64,000 nucleotides of DNA from Rhypophila decipiens (taxonomy: Eukaryota; Ascomycota; Sordariomycetes; Sordariales; Naviculisporaceae). Shown here one piece after another: positions 11,244 to 21,760 of this stretch. A program made the position numbers and the translations under genes. The number at the start of each line of letters is the position of its first letter. The stretch's first letter is position 1. The notes beneath the pieces are model-generated. The model saw only the letters and a program-made list of their open reading frames with translations, did not search any database and had not been told where the DNA came from. The DNA is taken from assembly GCA_033297075.1 (NCBI GenBank), contig MU858084.1, positions 181,490 through 245,489 of the forward strand. The letters are read 5' to 3'.

Positions 11244-13292
11244 GCTGGTGGGTGGTTATTGAGTTTGTCTTGATCTTTGTTGTCTTTGTCGCTGATTGAC
11301 GATTCGGCGTTGCGATCCAGCCGCAAAGACAAGACGAATCGACGATAGACGACTGGCCCAACGTCCTATTTAAATTGTCGGTTCCTTGACACAACTGGGG
11401 GCTATGGGCTGATCATGTGCAGCGAGGTTGGCTCAATATATACTGCACAGCGCATTTCCCGAATTGGACTCGGTCGAGGGATGGGGCTCGACTTGGAGTG
11501 GCGCAGTCGGAGCCCAAGACCGGGAGGCCTGACGGTGAAGAAGAAGAGTGGCTCGATTTGTATATGGCTAACCCGTAATCAGGATGAGGAGGATAGAACT
11601 GGACCAGGCCACTTTTGGAATTAAATATTGGCCATTTATGATTTGACCCACTTTGCACCTCATTTTGACACCGGGAGAGCAGGCGAGGATGATTATGGCC
11701 ACCGAGAGACCGGAGATAAGATAAGCCTCGCCCAAGCTCACAACTGGGCACATTATCACCGAACTCGGCGATACTCAGCTCTGAAATATAAGAAGGAGCG
11801 CATGCGTGACCCATTGATGGTCTAAATATAAATGCAAAGAAACGCTTGCGCCTTGCATTGCCCAATGACCCAAGAAGAGGTGGAATATTCTATTCGAGAT
11901 GTAGTTTAGGGGGACATGGAGTCTGTATAAAATAAGCTCTTGGTAGACATCCAGTTTAAAACTTATCAGGTATTCCCCAAGCCCTCCTCTAGCAACTCAC
12001 CTCATCTTTCAGCGCCTGCTGGCCTGGCAAGGAATCCAAGGATGCCGACGGAGCAGTGGTCGTTGAGGCAGAGGGCGACGACTAACGGCTAATGGATTCC
12101 ATAACAAAGGCCTGCTCAAGGAAAGAAAGTAGTCTAGATTGGCTGTTATTGACCTAATCGGAAGAGAGGTTGTCACTGGTGAGGAGGTCTGGAAGCCATG
12201 GTGTCATGTGAAGCCGAAGATCGCTAGACGCGACGACGATGGCGAGTTGAAGACAGCCACGGTAGCTATCGTTACATGTAGAACTTTGAATTCGGGGCCC
12301 TTTGGCAGAGTATTTCTTGCAGTAAAACCATCTTGCAGTCGCTTAGCCAACGATGCTTTGCAAAGACAGAATCTTTATCGAAGAGCTTTCTATAGCAGCC
12401 AGCGTTGTTTGTATTTTCTGACCGCTGGAATGGTAGGTATAGCGCTCTTGTCAATAAGCTTGTACGCCCGTCTCTTTGTACTCATGCAAGCGACTCTCCG
12501 TGATAGGCCTTTTCTGAGATTGGTACAATCATACAATGTGTAAACCTGCATTTTCACTGATTGACCTTCCTACCATTCAAGTCAATTGGGAAGGGGAGTT
12601 TCGTGTTATTATTATGATGCGCTATCTTGCTTGTGAAAGGATATATCCCTTCGTGGGAGTGAAACTGACAGATTTAAATGACTTCTAAGAAAAGGATTCC
12701 AACATCGATTTGTCAGGGATCCTTGTGCGTCCACTGCCGTCTGACAGCATATCGTGACCGGCAGATCCCGTGCGGAGGAAACACAGTACTACTTCTGCAC
12801 TGTAAGCGACATGCAACCGGTACTATTCTTGTTGAACGAGTGTTATTTTACCCTTTATATTTGGGACTCGGATCGACAATAACAGCGTTTACAAACAACG
12901 TTTACCGTCATGCCCATGCCCCATCCAAACAGCCTGCAGAGAAGATTCAGTCGCACCAAATAGACGGTGAGACAGACCGCTCAGATGTAGGGTGACATCC
13001 AGGAAACATACCGATGCATCCGGTCGGTTCCTTTGGAGGAATTCCCCATGGTCAATCCGGTAGAGACGATGATAGGATGCCACCCTCCAGGCAGACAATA
13101 ATATCAGGTCCCATATATAGATGGCCCCCCCTGTCGCCGATAACACCGACGTGCCGCTGGAACGCCTTACCCAAGCATCTGGCCCTTCTGCAACGACTTT
13201 AAACCCCATAATCTCACCCGTCCTGGGTTTAAACTTTTGCACAAGTTCCACGCAGGCGCTATTCGCACCAATCGAAAGTGATCTTGACAGGA
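11244..13292. other. 2-kb intergenic region
   Basis: Several open frames of 60-150 codons occur on both strands (for example 11413-11865 minus and 12139-12543 plus), but the two checked start at non-ATG codons and none shows a domain or clean splice path. No gene is supported. Confidence 0.4.
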
Positions 13293-15400
13293 ATGTCCGT
13301 CTACGGTATGGCCGACCAGCAAATGCCTCTTCAGGCCGAAGATTTGGACTGGATCAACTCGGCGAATCTCGATGACATTATGCTGGACGACGAGACCATG
13401 GCGGCGCTCATGTCTAACAACACGATGTTGCTTCCTCATATTGCCAATACACCTCTTCCTCCCTATACCGAGGCAGCTCCATCCGTGGCGACTTTTACGC
13501 CACAGATTCCACCGGCCTCAAACTTTCCTGCTACGCCAGCCTCGTCTTCAGCTTCCAATGCCAACACCAGAGCAGCGGCCGGTGGTGGCAGCAAGAGATG
13601 GGCCTCTGACCGCGATTGGGAACTCCATCGGCCAACCATTACGCGGCTTTATATCAAGGAGAACAAGAAGCTCTGGCAGGTGGTTGAGCACATGGAGCGG
13701 GAACACCAATTGTTCGCCACGTTAGTTCACCTCGAGTTCTCTTGCCTCACTGCACGATGATACTAACACGATGCAACAGACCCAAGATGTATAAGAGCAA
13801 ATTCAAGGTCTGGAAATTGTGGAAAAACACAAAGGCCGCGGATGTAGCCGAGGTCCTGCGCCAGACGGGAAGCGAAATTGTCATTCCAGGCGAGGCCGGG
13901 TCTTCTTCTACCACAACCACAACAACCAAGACGACGACGACCACTACCACGACGACCACTACCACGACCACTACTACCAAGACAGTCACCAACCCTGTAG
14001 CATCTTTCTCGTCCGGCAATGATGCCACCAATACCTCAGGATCCAATGCCGTCTTCCTCGTAAACGGCAAACAAGTCGATATAAATAGGATACATCGATA
14101 CATCAAAAATCGGTGCCGCCAACATCGCGTACGACCCGGTGATCTCTCGGCTACTCTCATGAACCTGACTTCCTCGGCTGCTTCTTTGCAACTCACCAAG
14201 CTCACAACCGGCACCGGGACCCCTCGCACACTTGGTCTGTCCATGTCCTCTGGTAAAGCAAGTGTCTTGCTCAGCCAAGAATCTGCCTTGCGCATCGTAT
14301 CAGCCTACTTTGACGGGAGTCTTTCCTCCAAGAGATGGAAATTCTCGAGTGATGCGAATTGCGACTTGGACACTCCCGGCGGGAATGAAATGGCTCGTTT
14401 GAGCTCCGAGTTCCACGAACGGTTCAAGCTTGCTGCGCCAATGTTGGCCGAGGGTGCGACCAAGAATGGTGCCGAGGGCGTCAAGATGATTCGCATTTGT
14501 TATGCTGAGCTGCCCAAGATTCTTTCTGGTGAGAATGGCGGTGGTCTAGGACCGGAAGATCCCCATCTCATGGTTATCGTGCTCATTGTGCTGCAGGCTA
14601 TTCGCAAGCAGGGCGAAAAGCTGCGCTGGATAGAGCTCCAGCTGGCCAAATACATGGCTGATTTGGCGGCGAGCTTGCCAGGTGGAAGACCTAGCGCCTT
14701 GATCTGGGCAGCGATTCGGGACGCGGTCATCAACAGAACGCTAGACGACAAGTTCAGCTTTATGCTTTGCCAGGCTACCACTGATATCTTTCACAGGTAT
14801 CATGGCCCACTCCACGCCAAAACCATGGAATTGACAATTTCCGGGGTCTGTAATTTTGATTTCTCCGGCTCAAAGGAGGAGGTGATCCAAAGACAAGAGC
14901 GAGTGTTCCGAGAGATGCTGGATGGCTTGAACTCGCTAGGGCAGGACACACCCTTTGATGAGCGACATGCCGGGCTGAGAATGAACTTTGCGACCTTCTA
15001 CAACGCTCATGAGCTGTGGCAAAAGGCCGAGATGTTGGCCCTTGAGACTGTGAGCAACCCGTCCATGTTGGAGGGCAGCAAGAAATATCGTGGGCTAGTA
15101 TACAAGTACTATTATGATCTTGGAAAAGCCAGATACATGCAAAAGAAGTATAAGCTCGCCGTGGAGAGTTACAAGGACGCCATCGATGAGGCGAAGCGAG
15201 AGATGAGTGTGCATATGGGCGGCGAGGCTAATGTCATTGAGGGCTTTTTATCTTTGGAGACGTGCCTCAGAGAGATGGGTCCGAGCCGACTGGAAGAGGC
15301 CGAGGAGGCAGTGAGGGAGAGGGAGATGTGGGTTAAGGAGGGCTTGAAGGGGGCTGGAGAGCCTGGCGGGTTGGATGAGGTTGGAAGTGTTGTTACTTGA
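13293..15400 (+). CDS. Clr5-domain protein
   Basis: 682 aa, two exons: 13293-13720 and 13780-15400 (intron GTTAGT...ACAG). The Clr5 domain, a fungal module named after fission-yeast Clr5 and found at the N-terminus of many ascomycete nuclear proteins, lies at about residues 107-160. It starts at DWELHRPTITRLYI, continues KLWQVVEHME, and is completed across the splice as LFATPKMYKSKFKVWKLW, which validates the intron. A Thr-rich tract coded by ACN repeats follows (13908-13983), then a second basic segment (RIHRYIKNRCRQHR), then a helical C-terminus with TPR-like spacing (KARYMQKKYKLAVESYKDAI). Alternative start: ATG at 13308. Molecular role unknown; Clr5-type proteins are linked to transcriptional silencing in yeast. 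Confidence 0.85.
13908..13983 (+). repeat. ACC/ACN poly-threonine tract
   Basis: Imperfect triplet repeat (ACC, ACG, ACA, ACT with interspersed AAG) inside the Clr5-protein gene, coding a Thr/Lys low-complexity linker. On the opposite strand it reads as poly-Val, which is a shadow. Confidence 0.85.
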
Positions 15401-15910
15401 TCTTAAGAAGGGTTTCAAAGTCTGTACTGATTATTATCATTTCTTATGGGTTAGGAGGCGGCGTTCTATCTGGCTTCTCATGCCAGAGTGATCTAGTGAT
15501 ACAAGTAGTCACTTAGCAATATGGTTGGGCCTGAATTGTTCCTCTTTTGACAAACGCAGGATTATTGTCTAAAGTCGGGCTAGTAGAAGCCACTCAATGC
15601 TTACAACCCTGACTTGGAGCATTGTCCATGAGGGGTTTTACTCATGACCGCCTTAGACGATGCACCAAGTCGCTTGAAAGGGACATGAGACATGAATGAA
15701 TTTGATAACAAGCCGAACAGAGGCATTGCAACCCACTTGCGAAGAATCGGGTCAATATCGTAGTCACGTAATTCGCACATGACCCATTATTAACAATCGA
15801 GCCTAGAGGCCTTTCATCTCCAGGTTGCCATTTGCCTTCTTTTCTCTGCCTTTGGATCCAATTGTGACATCATGTGCAGCAGCGACCTTAGGAGCTTAAT
15901 CAGCAGGCAC
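15401..15910. other. Intergenic
   Basis: Downstream of the Clr5 gene. No gene seen; it leads into the first 22-bp repeat element. Confidence 0.4.
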
Positions 15911-16150
15911 CTCTACTCTCATATACAGGCACTGGCACTGGTTTTCTCATATATAACTACGCACTTTCCAGTAGAATGGATGTCGTAACTAGCTGGAATA
16001 AATACCTTGACTTGTTTGAATAAATGCCCTAGCTGGCTTAAATAAATACTTTGACTTGCCTGAATAAATGCCCTACCTAGCTCGAATAAATACCTTAACT
16101 AGCTGGGATAAATACCTTAACTAGTTCTAATAAATATCTTAAGTTCGATC
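15911..16150 (-). repeat. 22-bp minisatellite element, copy 1
   Basis: About seven or eight imperfect copies of a 22-bp unit, read on the minus strand as roughly GGYATTTATTCRAGCTAGTTAA. The copy begins (on +) with CTACTCTCATATACAGGCACT, which matches the end of copy 2 at 19160-19405. It then runs through CATATATAACTACGCACTTTCC before the array. The other end lacks the inverted terminus, so this copy seems truncated. Confidence 0.75.
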
Positions 16151-16567
16151 CAGTGTGAGACATTTCGGTATCCGGGGTTTCAGCCCTTGAGGAAAGGTCG
16201 CAACACCTAGGAAGTTAGATGTCGTTCCTGGCCTACCAGTGAAGCCGTAATGGGACTTTTTGGAAAGGGTTGTATCCTTTGCCCGGGCTCTACGAAGAGA
16301 ATGTATACCGCGCAATTATCGTCCTTGTTCCCCGTTTAATCGCCGAGGTACCGATCAGGTCTTTCTCATGTCGCTGTGGAAGCCAAGGTCAGAGCCCATC
16401 AGTGATAATTAAGTTCGACATCTTAAACTGGAACTATCATCATTTCTCTATTAACGAGATTCCTACCCACTTCCAATGTCCAGGGGCTTTAGATGACCCT
16501 CGTTCTCCCAGTCTCCTTTCTCTCAGTTTGAGTTCTTTAAATATACAGCCAAACCAAATCCTTATCC
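16151..16567. other. Intergenic
   Basis: Between repeat copy 1 and the 3' end of the GIY-YIG-like gene. A 102-codon open frame (16270-16578 plus) shows no domain. Nothing supported. Confidence 0.4.
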
Positions 16568-18013
16568 TCACCCCTTGACCTTTCCCCATGTTGTTCTAGT
16601 CTTGAGACTGGAATCGAAGCCTTGTGAGAGGCGCCATGCATTGTTAAGGGCCGAGGACTTGAAGTCTGAGAGGTCGCCGCAGGATTCTGCCACCTCCCGG
16701 CGCAAGGTTTGAATGAAAGCGGCGGTTTTGGGGTTGTGCCACTCGTAAAAAATAATATTGTCCGGTTCTTCCTCAGCTGGGGTGGGGTCGTTGACCAGAT
16801 TCAATAAGACCATCATCAACCCTTCGATGAAGTGGGACTCCGTTCCGAAATACTTGTTTCCGTTGGGGAATCGTGCGACCTGCTTAAAATGTGAGATTGT
16901 GCTAGGCCGACTGGCAAGCTCGTAGTGGCTTTTGCGGCGGAATGTCGTTTCCCTCTGACGGGCTTGTCGAATAATGCGCTTGTGCTGAAGAATTCTCTCC
17001 CTAATCCCCTTCTTACTCGATGAGGTTCCCACATAAACTCCCATTTCGGTGGCTTTGGTATCGCCTGCCGGCAAAGATCCAGAGGTCGGCCGCGGTACAG
17101 CGAGGTTCAGGTAGCATCCCCAATCGCGATTAAACCGCGACATATCCCAATATGGTAACTTGAACAATTTCTCGGGAGTCAGAAGCGGGTCTCCGAGAAT
17201 GCTTTGCGTGGGGCGAGGGATATATAGAAGAATGGTTTCCACGAGTTCTTCCAGGTCCTGGCGGGCCAACCATCTCGAGATTCCGGCATTCAGTGGTCCG
17301 GATATGCTGTAGACGGTGTTGGGTTCGATCTCCCAGGGAATCATTCCCCTTTCCCCAGATGCGTATGATTGGAGGAGGGCGGTCATTTGCTTGATGATTT
17401 TCTGGAACCGGTTGACATGCTCCGAGTCTGTTATGGGGGTTTCGGGGGTATTTGGAGTCTCGAGGCTGATCTCCGATTCTTCGGCTTCGGGGTCGTCTAG
17501 GTCCTCAAGATCATCTATTTCCTCAAGATCCTCCGAGTCATAATCCTGAGCCTTGTCGTCAATGTAGGTAGGATCGTTATCATCCTCTGGGTTGTTATAG
17601 TGGCCGTCATCGTGGGAGCCTCTGTCAGCCGCGGTGTGTGGACGAGGCTCCACGCTCAGGCTATCAGCGGCCGTGGGTTCGGGATCTGGTCCGGCCTCTA
17701 CGTGTTCCGCTTTTCTCTTTCTGCGGACTCTCTGGCGCTTCTTCTCGTCCTCGCTGACACCGTAAATGTCATCTAAATCATCGTCGGGCTCTGAGATATA
17801 TGCCTTGGCTTCCGGAATGGGGGGTGGCCGTAGCCAGTTCGTCAGTGTGCCTTGGCCTTTTGCTGGTTCCAGCTTCGCCTTCTTAGTCGGCGGAGATGTT
17901 ATCTTTTTTGCCGTGGATGCTTGTGAGACGGGCTGATTCCTGGCTGTTTTGGTGCCGGGAATGATCTTGGGCGTTCTGGTAATTGTAAATCTCCTGGCTT
18001 TTCTGGTGATCAA
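16568..18013 (-). CDS. GIY-YIG-nuclease-like protein with acidic disordered N-terminus
   Basis: About 481 codons open. The N-terminal third is basic and Pro/Thr-rich, followed by a long acidic stretch (for example DYDSEDLEEIDDLEDLDD). Near residue 55 QGTLTNWL resembles a PCNA-interacting (PIP) motif, Q..L..W. The folded C-terminal half contains YWDMSRFNRDWGCYLNLAV and MGVYVGTSSSKKGIRERILQHK, which fits a GIY-YIG nuclease core (GVYVG, then R...H), then FIEGLMMVLL and ending NNAWRLSQGF. Oddity: the frame opens after TGA at 18067-18065 with no ATG; the first start-like codon is TTG. An ATG frame begins at 18089 but in another phase. So the 5' exon is unlocated or lost. Flanked by repeats on both sides. 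Nuclease assignment is by eye and moderate. Confidence 0.5.
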   Translation of the reverse strand: MITRKARRFTITRTPKIIPGTKTARNQPVSQASTAKKITSPPTKKAKLEPAKGQGTLTNWLRPPPIPEAKAYISEPDDDLDDIYGVSEDEKKRQRVRRKRKAEHVEAGPDPEPTAADSLSVEPRPHTAADRGSHDDGHYNNPEDDNDPTYIDDKAQDYDSEDLEEIDDLEDLDDPEAEESEISLETPNTPETPITDSEHVNRFQKIIKQMTALLQSYASGERGMIPWEIEPNTVYSISGPLNAGISRWLARQDLEELVETILLYIPRPTQSILGDPLLTPEKLFKLPYWDMSRFNRDWGCYLNLAVPRPTSGSLPAGDTKATEMGVYVGTSSSKKGIRERILQHKRIIRQARQRETTFRRKSHYELASRPSTISHFKQVARFPNGNKYFGTESHFIEGLMMVLLNLVNDPTPAEEEPDNIIFYEWHNPKTAAFIQTLRREVAESCGDLSDFKSSALNNAWRLSQGFDSSLKTRTTWGKVKG

Positions 18014-18313
18014 AAATTGGCTGCCATTCTGGTGATGGTGATATGGATGAGCCGGTCTTGTTCTTCAGGCCATGGGGTTGCGTTCTCATTCAACCTTTGC
18101 CAGCAGTTGTCCTATCCTCACCGACCCAGACCGACCCAGACTGGTCTGGACAGCATCCCGTGCAGATCTGGAACCCAACGTGGGGCCATGGGCGGACCCA
18201 TGGCTCGGACCGGTCAGCATTACGGAAGGTGCAAACGAGTTGGGCCGGATCGCGAGGATGAGCCGGAGGGTGGACACCGGGACGGTTGAAGTTTTGTGGG
18301 CCGGTATCTTGAC

Positions 18314-18619
18314 TGATTCGTTCACCCACTACAATTGATACGTTCACCCACTTTGCCCAGGGTTAGGGTTATGGCACTTGATGGCGGTTGTCATCAACAG
18401 TCACCACTCGACTGCATACAAAATGCTCAATTGACTGTATGCTCAATTGACTGTATGCTCAATTGACAGTACGTATTGTGGTTTTTTTGATCAGTATTAC
18501 CATCTCCTATGAAATGCGGTTATTTTGGCCGTGAAATGGCTTGGTTTGACTGCCAGTTGCCATAACCCTAACCCTAGGTACGTGGGTAAACGTATCAATT
18601 GTGGTGGGTGAACGAATCA
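18314..18619. mobile_element. MITE-like element with long imperfect TIRs carrying telomere-like motif
   Basis: Left terminus 18314-18376 (TGATTCGTTCACCCACTACA ...) is an inverted match of right terminus 18558-18619 over about 62 bp with few mismatches. Both arms end internally in GGGTTAGGGTTATGGCA or its complement, that is two telomere-type repeats. Between them is a 16-bp unit (ATGCTCAATTGACTGT) repeated about three times at about 18423-18470. No coding capacity, so it would need a transposase in trans. No clear target-site duplication was seen. It lies just upstream of the GIY-YIG-like gene. Confidence 0.7.
18423..18470. repeat. 16-bp tandem repeat inside MITE-like element
   Basis: Three near-identical copies of ATGCTCAATTGACTGT, each holding the palindrome CAATTG. 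Confidence 0.75.
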
Positions 18620-19159
18620 TTACTCCTACACAATCTAAAGGCAAGGCAGGACAGTGTAGCCAGGTCTCAATGTCTTGGCCCACAATGTCAGGCGGAACTT
18701 TGACCATTGTGGTCTCATGCGGCAGCGCGGCTTGAAGAGCTCCCGAGGAGGGCAATGGGGGAGGGGGGTTCTACATACATGACCAGTTCCAACATCTGGG
18801 TCAACTGGCATGGCCATCATAAAAAAGGCGTTTTTTATAAAGGCCATAGGGTATATTCTAAAGAGTTATGAATGTAATTTAGTGTTGTTTATCACGGGAG
18901 AGCTTCGACTTGTTTTTAGCAGCCTTCGCTTTATTTTGAGTGGTTTGTATTATCATAAGGTCCTATATTCCTCATACAATATAATCAGGAGAACGCTTCC
19001 GTGGTATACGGATAGATGAACTGTTCTAATAGTATGGAGCGGCCGTTTCAGGGAACTTCCAATTCGACCCATACCAGGCTTGCTATAATGAGAGCTCATA
19101 TTTATTACCCTTAGAGTGGCTATTCATGTTTTTATAGCACCTAATATACTCCACTGCAC
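18620..19159. other. AT-rich intergenic region
   Basis: From about 18820 the base composition becomes clearly AT-richer than in neighbouring genes. No gene supported. This fits mutated repeat remnants. Confidence 0.4.
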
Positions 19160-19405
19160 TACTACTCTCGTATACAGGCACTAGTCTAATTTGACTTTCC
19201 ATACTAGAGGCATTTATTCGAGCTAGTTAGAGCATTTATTCGAACTAGGTAAGGCATTTATTCCAGCTAGTTATGGCATTTATTCCAACTAGTCAAGGCA
19301 TTTATTCCAGCCAGTCAAGGCATTTATTCTAGCTAATTAAGACATTTATTTTATCAGAGTAGTGCCGATAACGTTATATAAAAAGACTGGTGCCTGTATA
19401 TTAGG
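19160..19405 (+). mobile_element. 22-bp minisatellite element, copy 2, with inverted termini
   Basis: Seven copies of GGCATTTATTCGAGCTAGTTAA-like 22-bp units at about 19209-19355. The element is bounded by TATACAGGCACTAGTCT at 19171-19187 and its inverted match AGACTGGTGCCTGTATA at 19384-19400 (one mismatch in 17). Copy 1 shares the terminus and the adjoining sequence in the opposite orientation. This is the most complete copy of the family. No coding capacity. Confidence 0.7.
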
Positions 19406-19757
19406 CGCCTTTTTTATGCCCATCTCTGAAAGACGCAAGTACGGGCTGTACATTGGGACAAGACGTTCAGTTTTAAATGTTTGGAAATAATGCAAGGCAT
19501 ATGAATATAAGGAAAATATGGTATTGACTTCAAGCTTAGTTTTATCGACTCCCAAGGGAGGACTATCTAACAAGGCTTCTAATGCCTGTGTTACCAAAAT
19601 CACAATTACTCATGGACTTAAATACCAGCCCGTAGGACAGTCGGTTCTGGGGCGGTCGTTCTTGTGTGCCGAAAACAAATCGCCCTTTTCTCCATGCGCG
19701 TCGAAATCGCAAAAAGCATTGCTGTGAACCCACAGTCATCGACCAGGATGTCCCACA
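19406..19757. other. Intergenic
   Basis: Between repeat copy 2 and the 3' end of a coding remnant. No gene supported. Confidence 0.4.
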
Positions 19758-20651
19758 CTAGAAGTCAGGCCCGAAAATTTGATTGACGTCGAACTTTGGG
19801 AGTTGCTCGACGGGCCACCGGTCATCGAAGTAGCCCATCTCCATTCGGGCACTTCTCTCGACCTGGTAGATTTTTCTGCAGTCCCTCATTCTCCAAGTTA
19901 GGAACTTCTCTCCCCAAACGGGATCAATCTTGGCCTTGGATGTTTCAAAGGTTGCCCAGTCGTTTGTGGTAAACTCATTCCAGGTTGGAATGAGGGTCAT
20001 GAAAAACCATCTGACCCTCTTCCAGCTAGCAGCGCCGGGAGCCTCGCACTCCCCGACACACACCCTCTCGAGAATATCAACCTTAGATAGGCCGTCGCGA
20101 GGGAGGGAGAATGGGGGTTCACCCTGAGCAGAACCCGGGGTGGTCCCCTGCTCCTGAGGTCGGTTCAAGGCACCGAACTGTCGTTCTCGGTTGGTTCTTG
20201 TCTGCTCCACAACATCCTGCTCGTCAAAGGCACGCTGAACACGTCTCTGCAAGCCGGCACACTCCAGTTCGAAAGATCTCATTGTGTCGGTGAGTTGCCT
20301 CGCCTCTGTTTTCATGTTGAGGAGTCGCTTTAAATCGGGGAGGATCTTCTCCTCGAATGCCTGAATGTTGGCCAAGATACCAACATCTTCGCTACGAGTA
20401 TCCTATCCAGTCCCGACTTGTTGGTTTAAGGCGTTCCCCTGGGACTCCTGAGAGTAAGCATTGTTGAATGTGTCGAAAGCTAATCCCATCCCCCGGCCAG
20501 GAGTATTGACCCTGGTCTGTCGCTCGACGTTATACATCTCCTCGAAGACTCCTGGTTTCGGGAGTGGCACTCCGTTTACCAGCTCCATCATCTTCGCCTT
20601 GAAAGAAGCGAAATTTTCCCAGTCTTCTCTTTTGAGCTGGTTCCAGATATA
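19758..20651 (-). pseudogene. Truncated coding remnant with internal TAG
   Basis: One open frame on the minus strand from 20651 to the stop at 19758, interrupted by a single in-frame TAG at 20405-20403. The upstream part includes WNQLKREDWENFASFKAKM and MYNVERQTR. The downstream part includes QAFEEKILPDLKRLL, then IPTWNEFTTNDWATF and KIYQVERSARMEMG. The W..(6).DW..F..(2).KAK and Y.VER patterns occur in both halves, so the protein carried two related units. Its 5' end stops exactly where the 22-bp array copy 3 begins (20652), so the array has replaced or split the N-terminus. Function unknown. A stop plus a truncation makes a working gene unlikely. Confidence 0.6.
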
Positions 20652-20795
20652 GGTATTTATTCGAGTTAGTTAAGGTATTTATTCAAACTAGTCAAGGTAT
20701 TTATTCGAGCTAGTTAAGTCACTTATTCAAACTAGTTAAGACATTTATTTGACTTAATTAAGGCATTTATTCAACCCAGCCGAAGCATTTACCGC
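20652..20795 (+). repeat. 22-bp minisatellite array, copy 3
   Basis: Six to seven imperfect 22-bp units (GGTATTTATTCGAGTTAGTTAA type) in the same orientation as copy 2. Termini are not clearly preserved, though CGGCATACTATAT downstream is faintly like the copy 2 end. Confidence 0.7.
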
Positions 20796-21000
20796 ACTTA
20801 CAAAGATGGGATCTGCACTAGACCCTTAGGCAAGTACCGGCATACTATATTGAAGCCAAGACAGTAGCTTTAGCGAGAGAGACGGTGGTTCTAGCGGTCG
20901 CGATTAGACCGTCGACCGTCGACGCCGAGATCAACGTCTACTTCTCCATCAGCCGACAAGGCGACGGAGCCTCGTTGCTACACACCGAGGCCGATCCCAG

Positions 21001-21760
21001 GTGCCGCTAATCTTGCCGCACCCAAATGGGCCAAATGAACGAAATGTCATCTTCCCTGCTCGTTACACCTTACACGCGCTGAGGGGCTCGATCTTGGACA
21101 CCACCCCTTCCCAGACCAGTCTCGAGTTAGACATGGAGCACACAACAGACAGCTACCTGCTCGATTCTGGTAAAGCCGTCAAGAAACAAGACAGGAAAGA
21201 GGGAGAGCTCCAAGATTTCCAAGCCTTTTACGCAGGCAAAGGCGTTATAGATACCTCCGCGGGCAACAAAGTCAAATGGATAACCGGGCTGCACAAGGCT
21301 GCCAACGAGCTCCGCACTACCCGGTCGAAGATGGAGGAGCATCTCCATGCTTTTGAAGAGCATGTGCTGCCACTTGTGCCATTCATCATTAGCCGGCAAG
21401 AGGACACAGGTGACCTCATTCGCCGCATGGCAAAACTTGAAGAGGAGATCATCAGCCTAGGCGCAAAGATCGGCGGTTGTCTCCCCAGACAGGAATCGGA
21501 GACCAGGGCCCGGGGTCCATATGTTTGGTGCGTTCCCCGCCCAATGCGTCGGAATGATGGAAGTGCTTCAGCAGTTGGATCCCGTCGATATGGCTGGCTA
21601 AAGGTTTGTCTTGGTAGAAGGTCATCAGCGCATATTCTCTCTGGGAGCAGGAGGTCAGCGAATTTATTGAAGTTTCAGAGACCGAAATCGGCAAAAGTCT
21701 GCAATTTGAAGAGATTTCGGAGAACTGGCGTCGCGGATGGATGTGAGGGAGCTCTGGTCG
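21001..21760 (+). pseudogene. Coding remnant related to the 19.8-20.7 kb remnant
   Basis: An open frame with a possible ATG at 21133 encodes an acidic/helical segment including HAFEEHVLPLVPFI and MAKLEEEIISL. These align with QAFEEKILPDL and the following helix in the minus-strand remnant. After about 21490 the likely coding frame changes: other frames give FPAQCVGMMEVLQQLDPVD and then WEQEVSEFIEVSETEI, separated by TAA and TAG. Either introns I could not resolve or decay. The two related remnants are divergent and separated by array copy 3. Confidence 0.4.

Noticed and set aside
12139..12543. 134-codon frame on +
   Set aside because: Starts at TTG, no ATG near the start, no recognisable domain, and in an otherwise gene-free region.
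13747..14295. Minus-strand 182-codon frame with poly-Val
   Set aside because: It is the antisense of the Thr tract and Clr5-protein exon.
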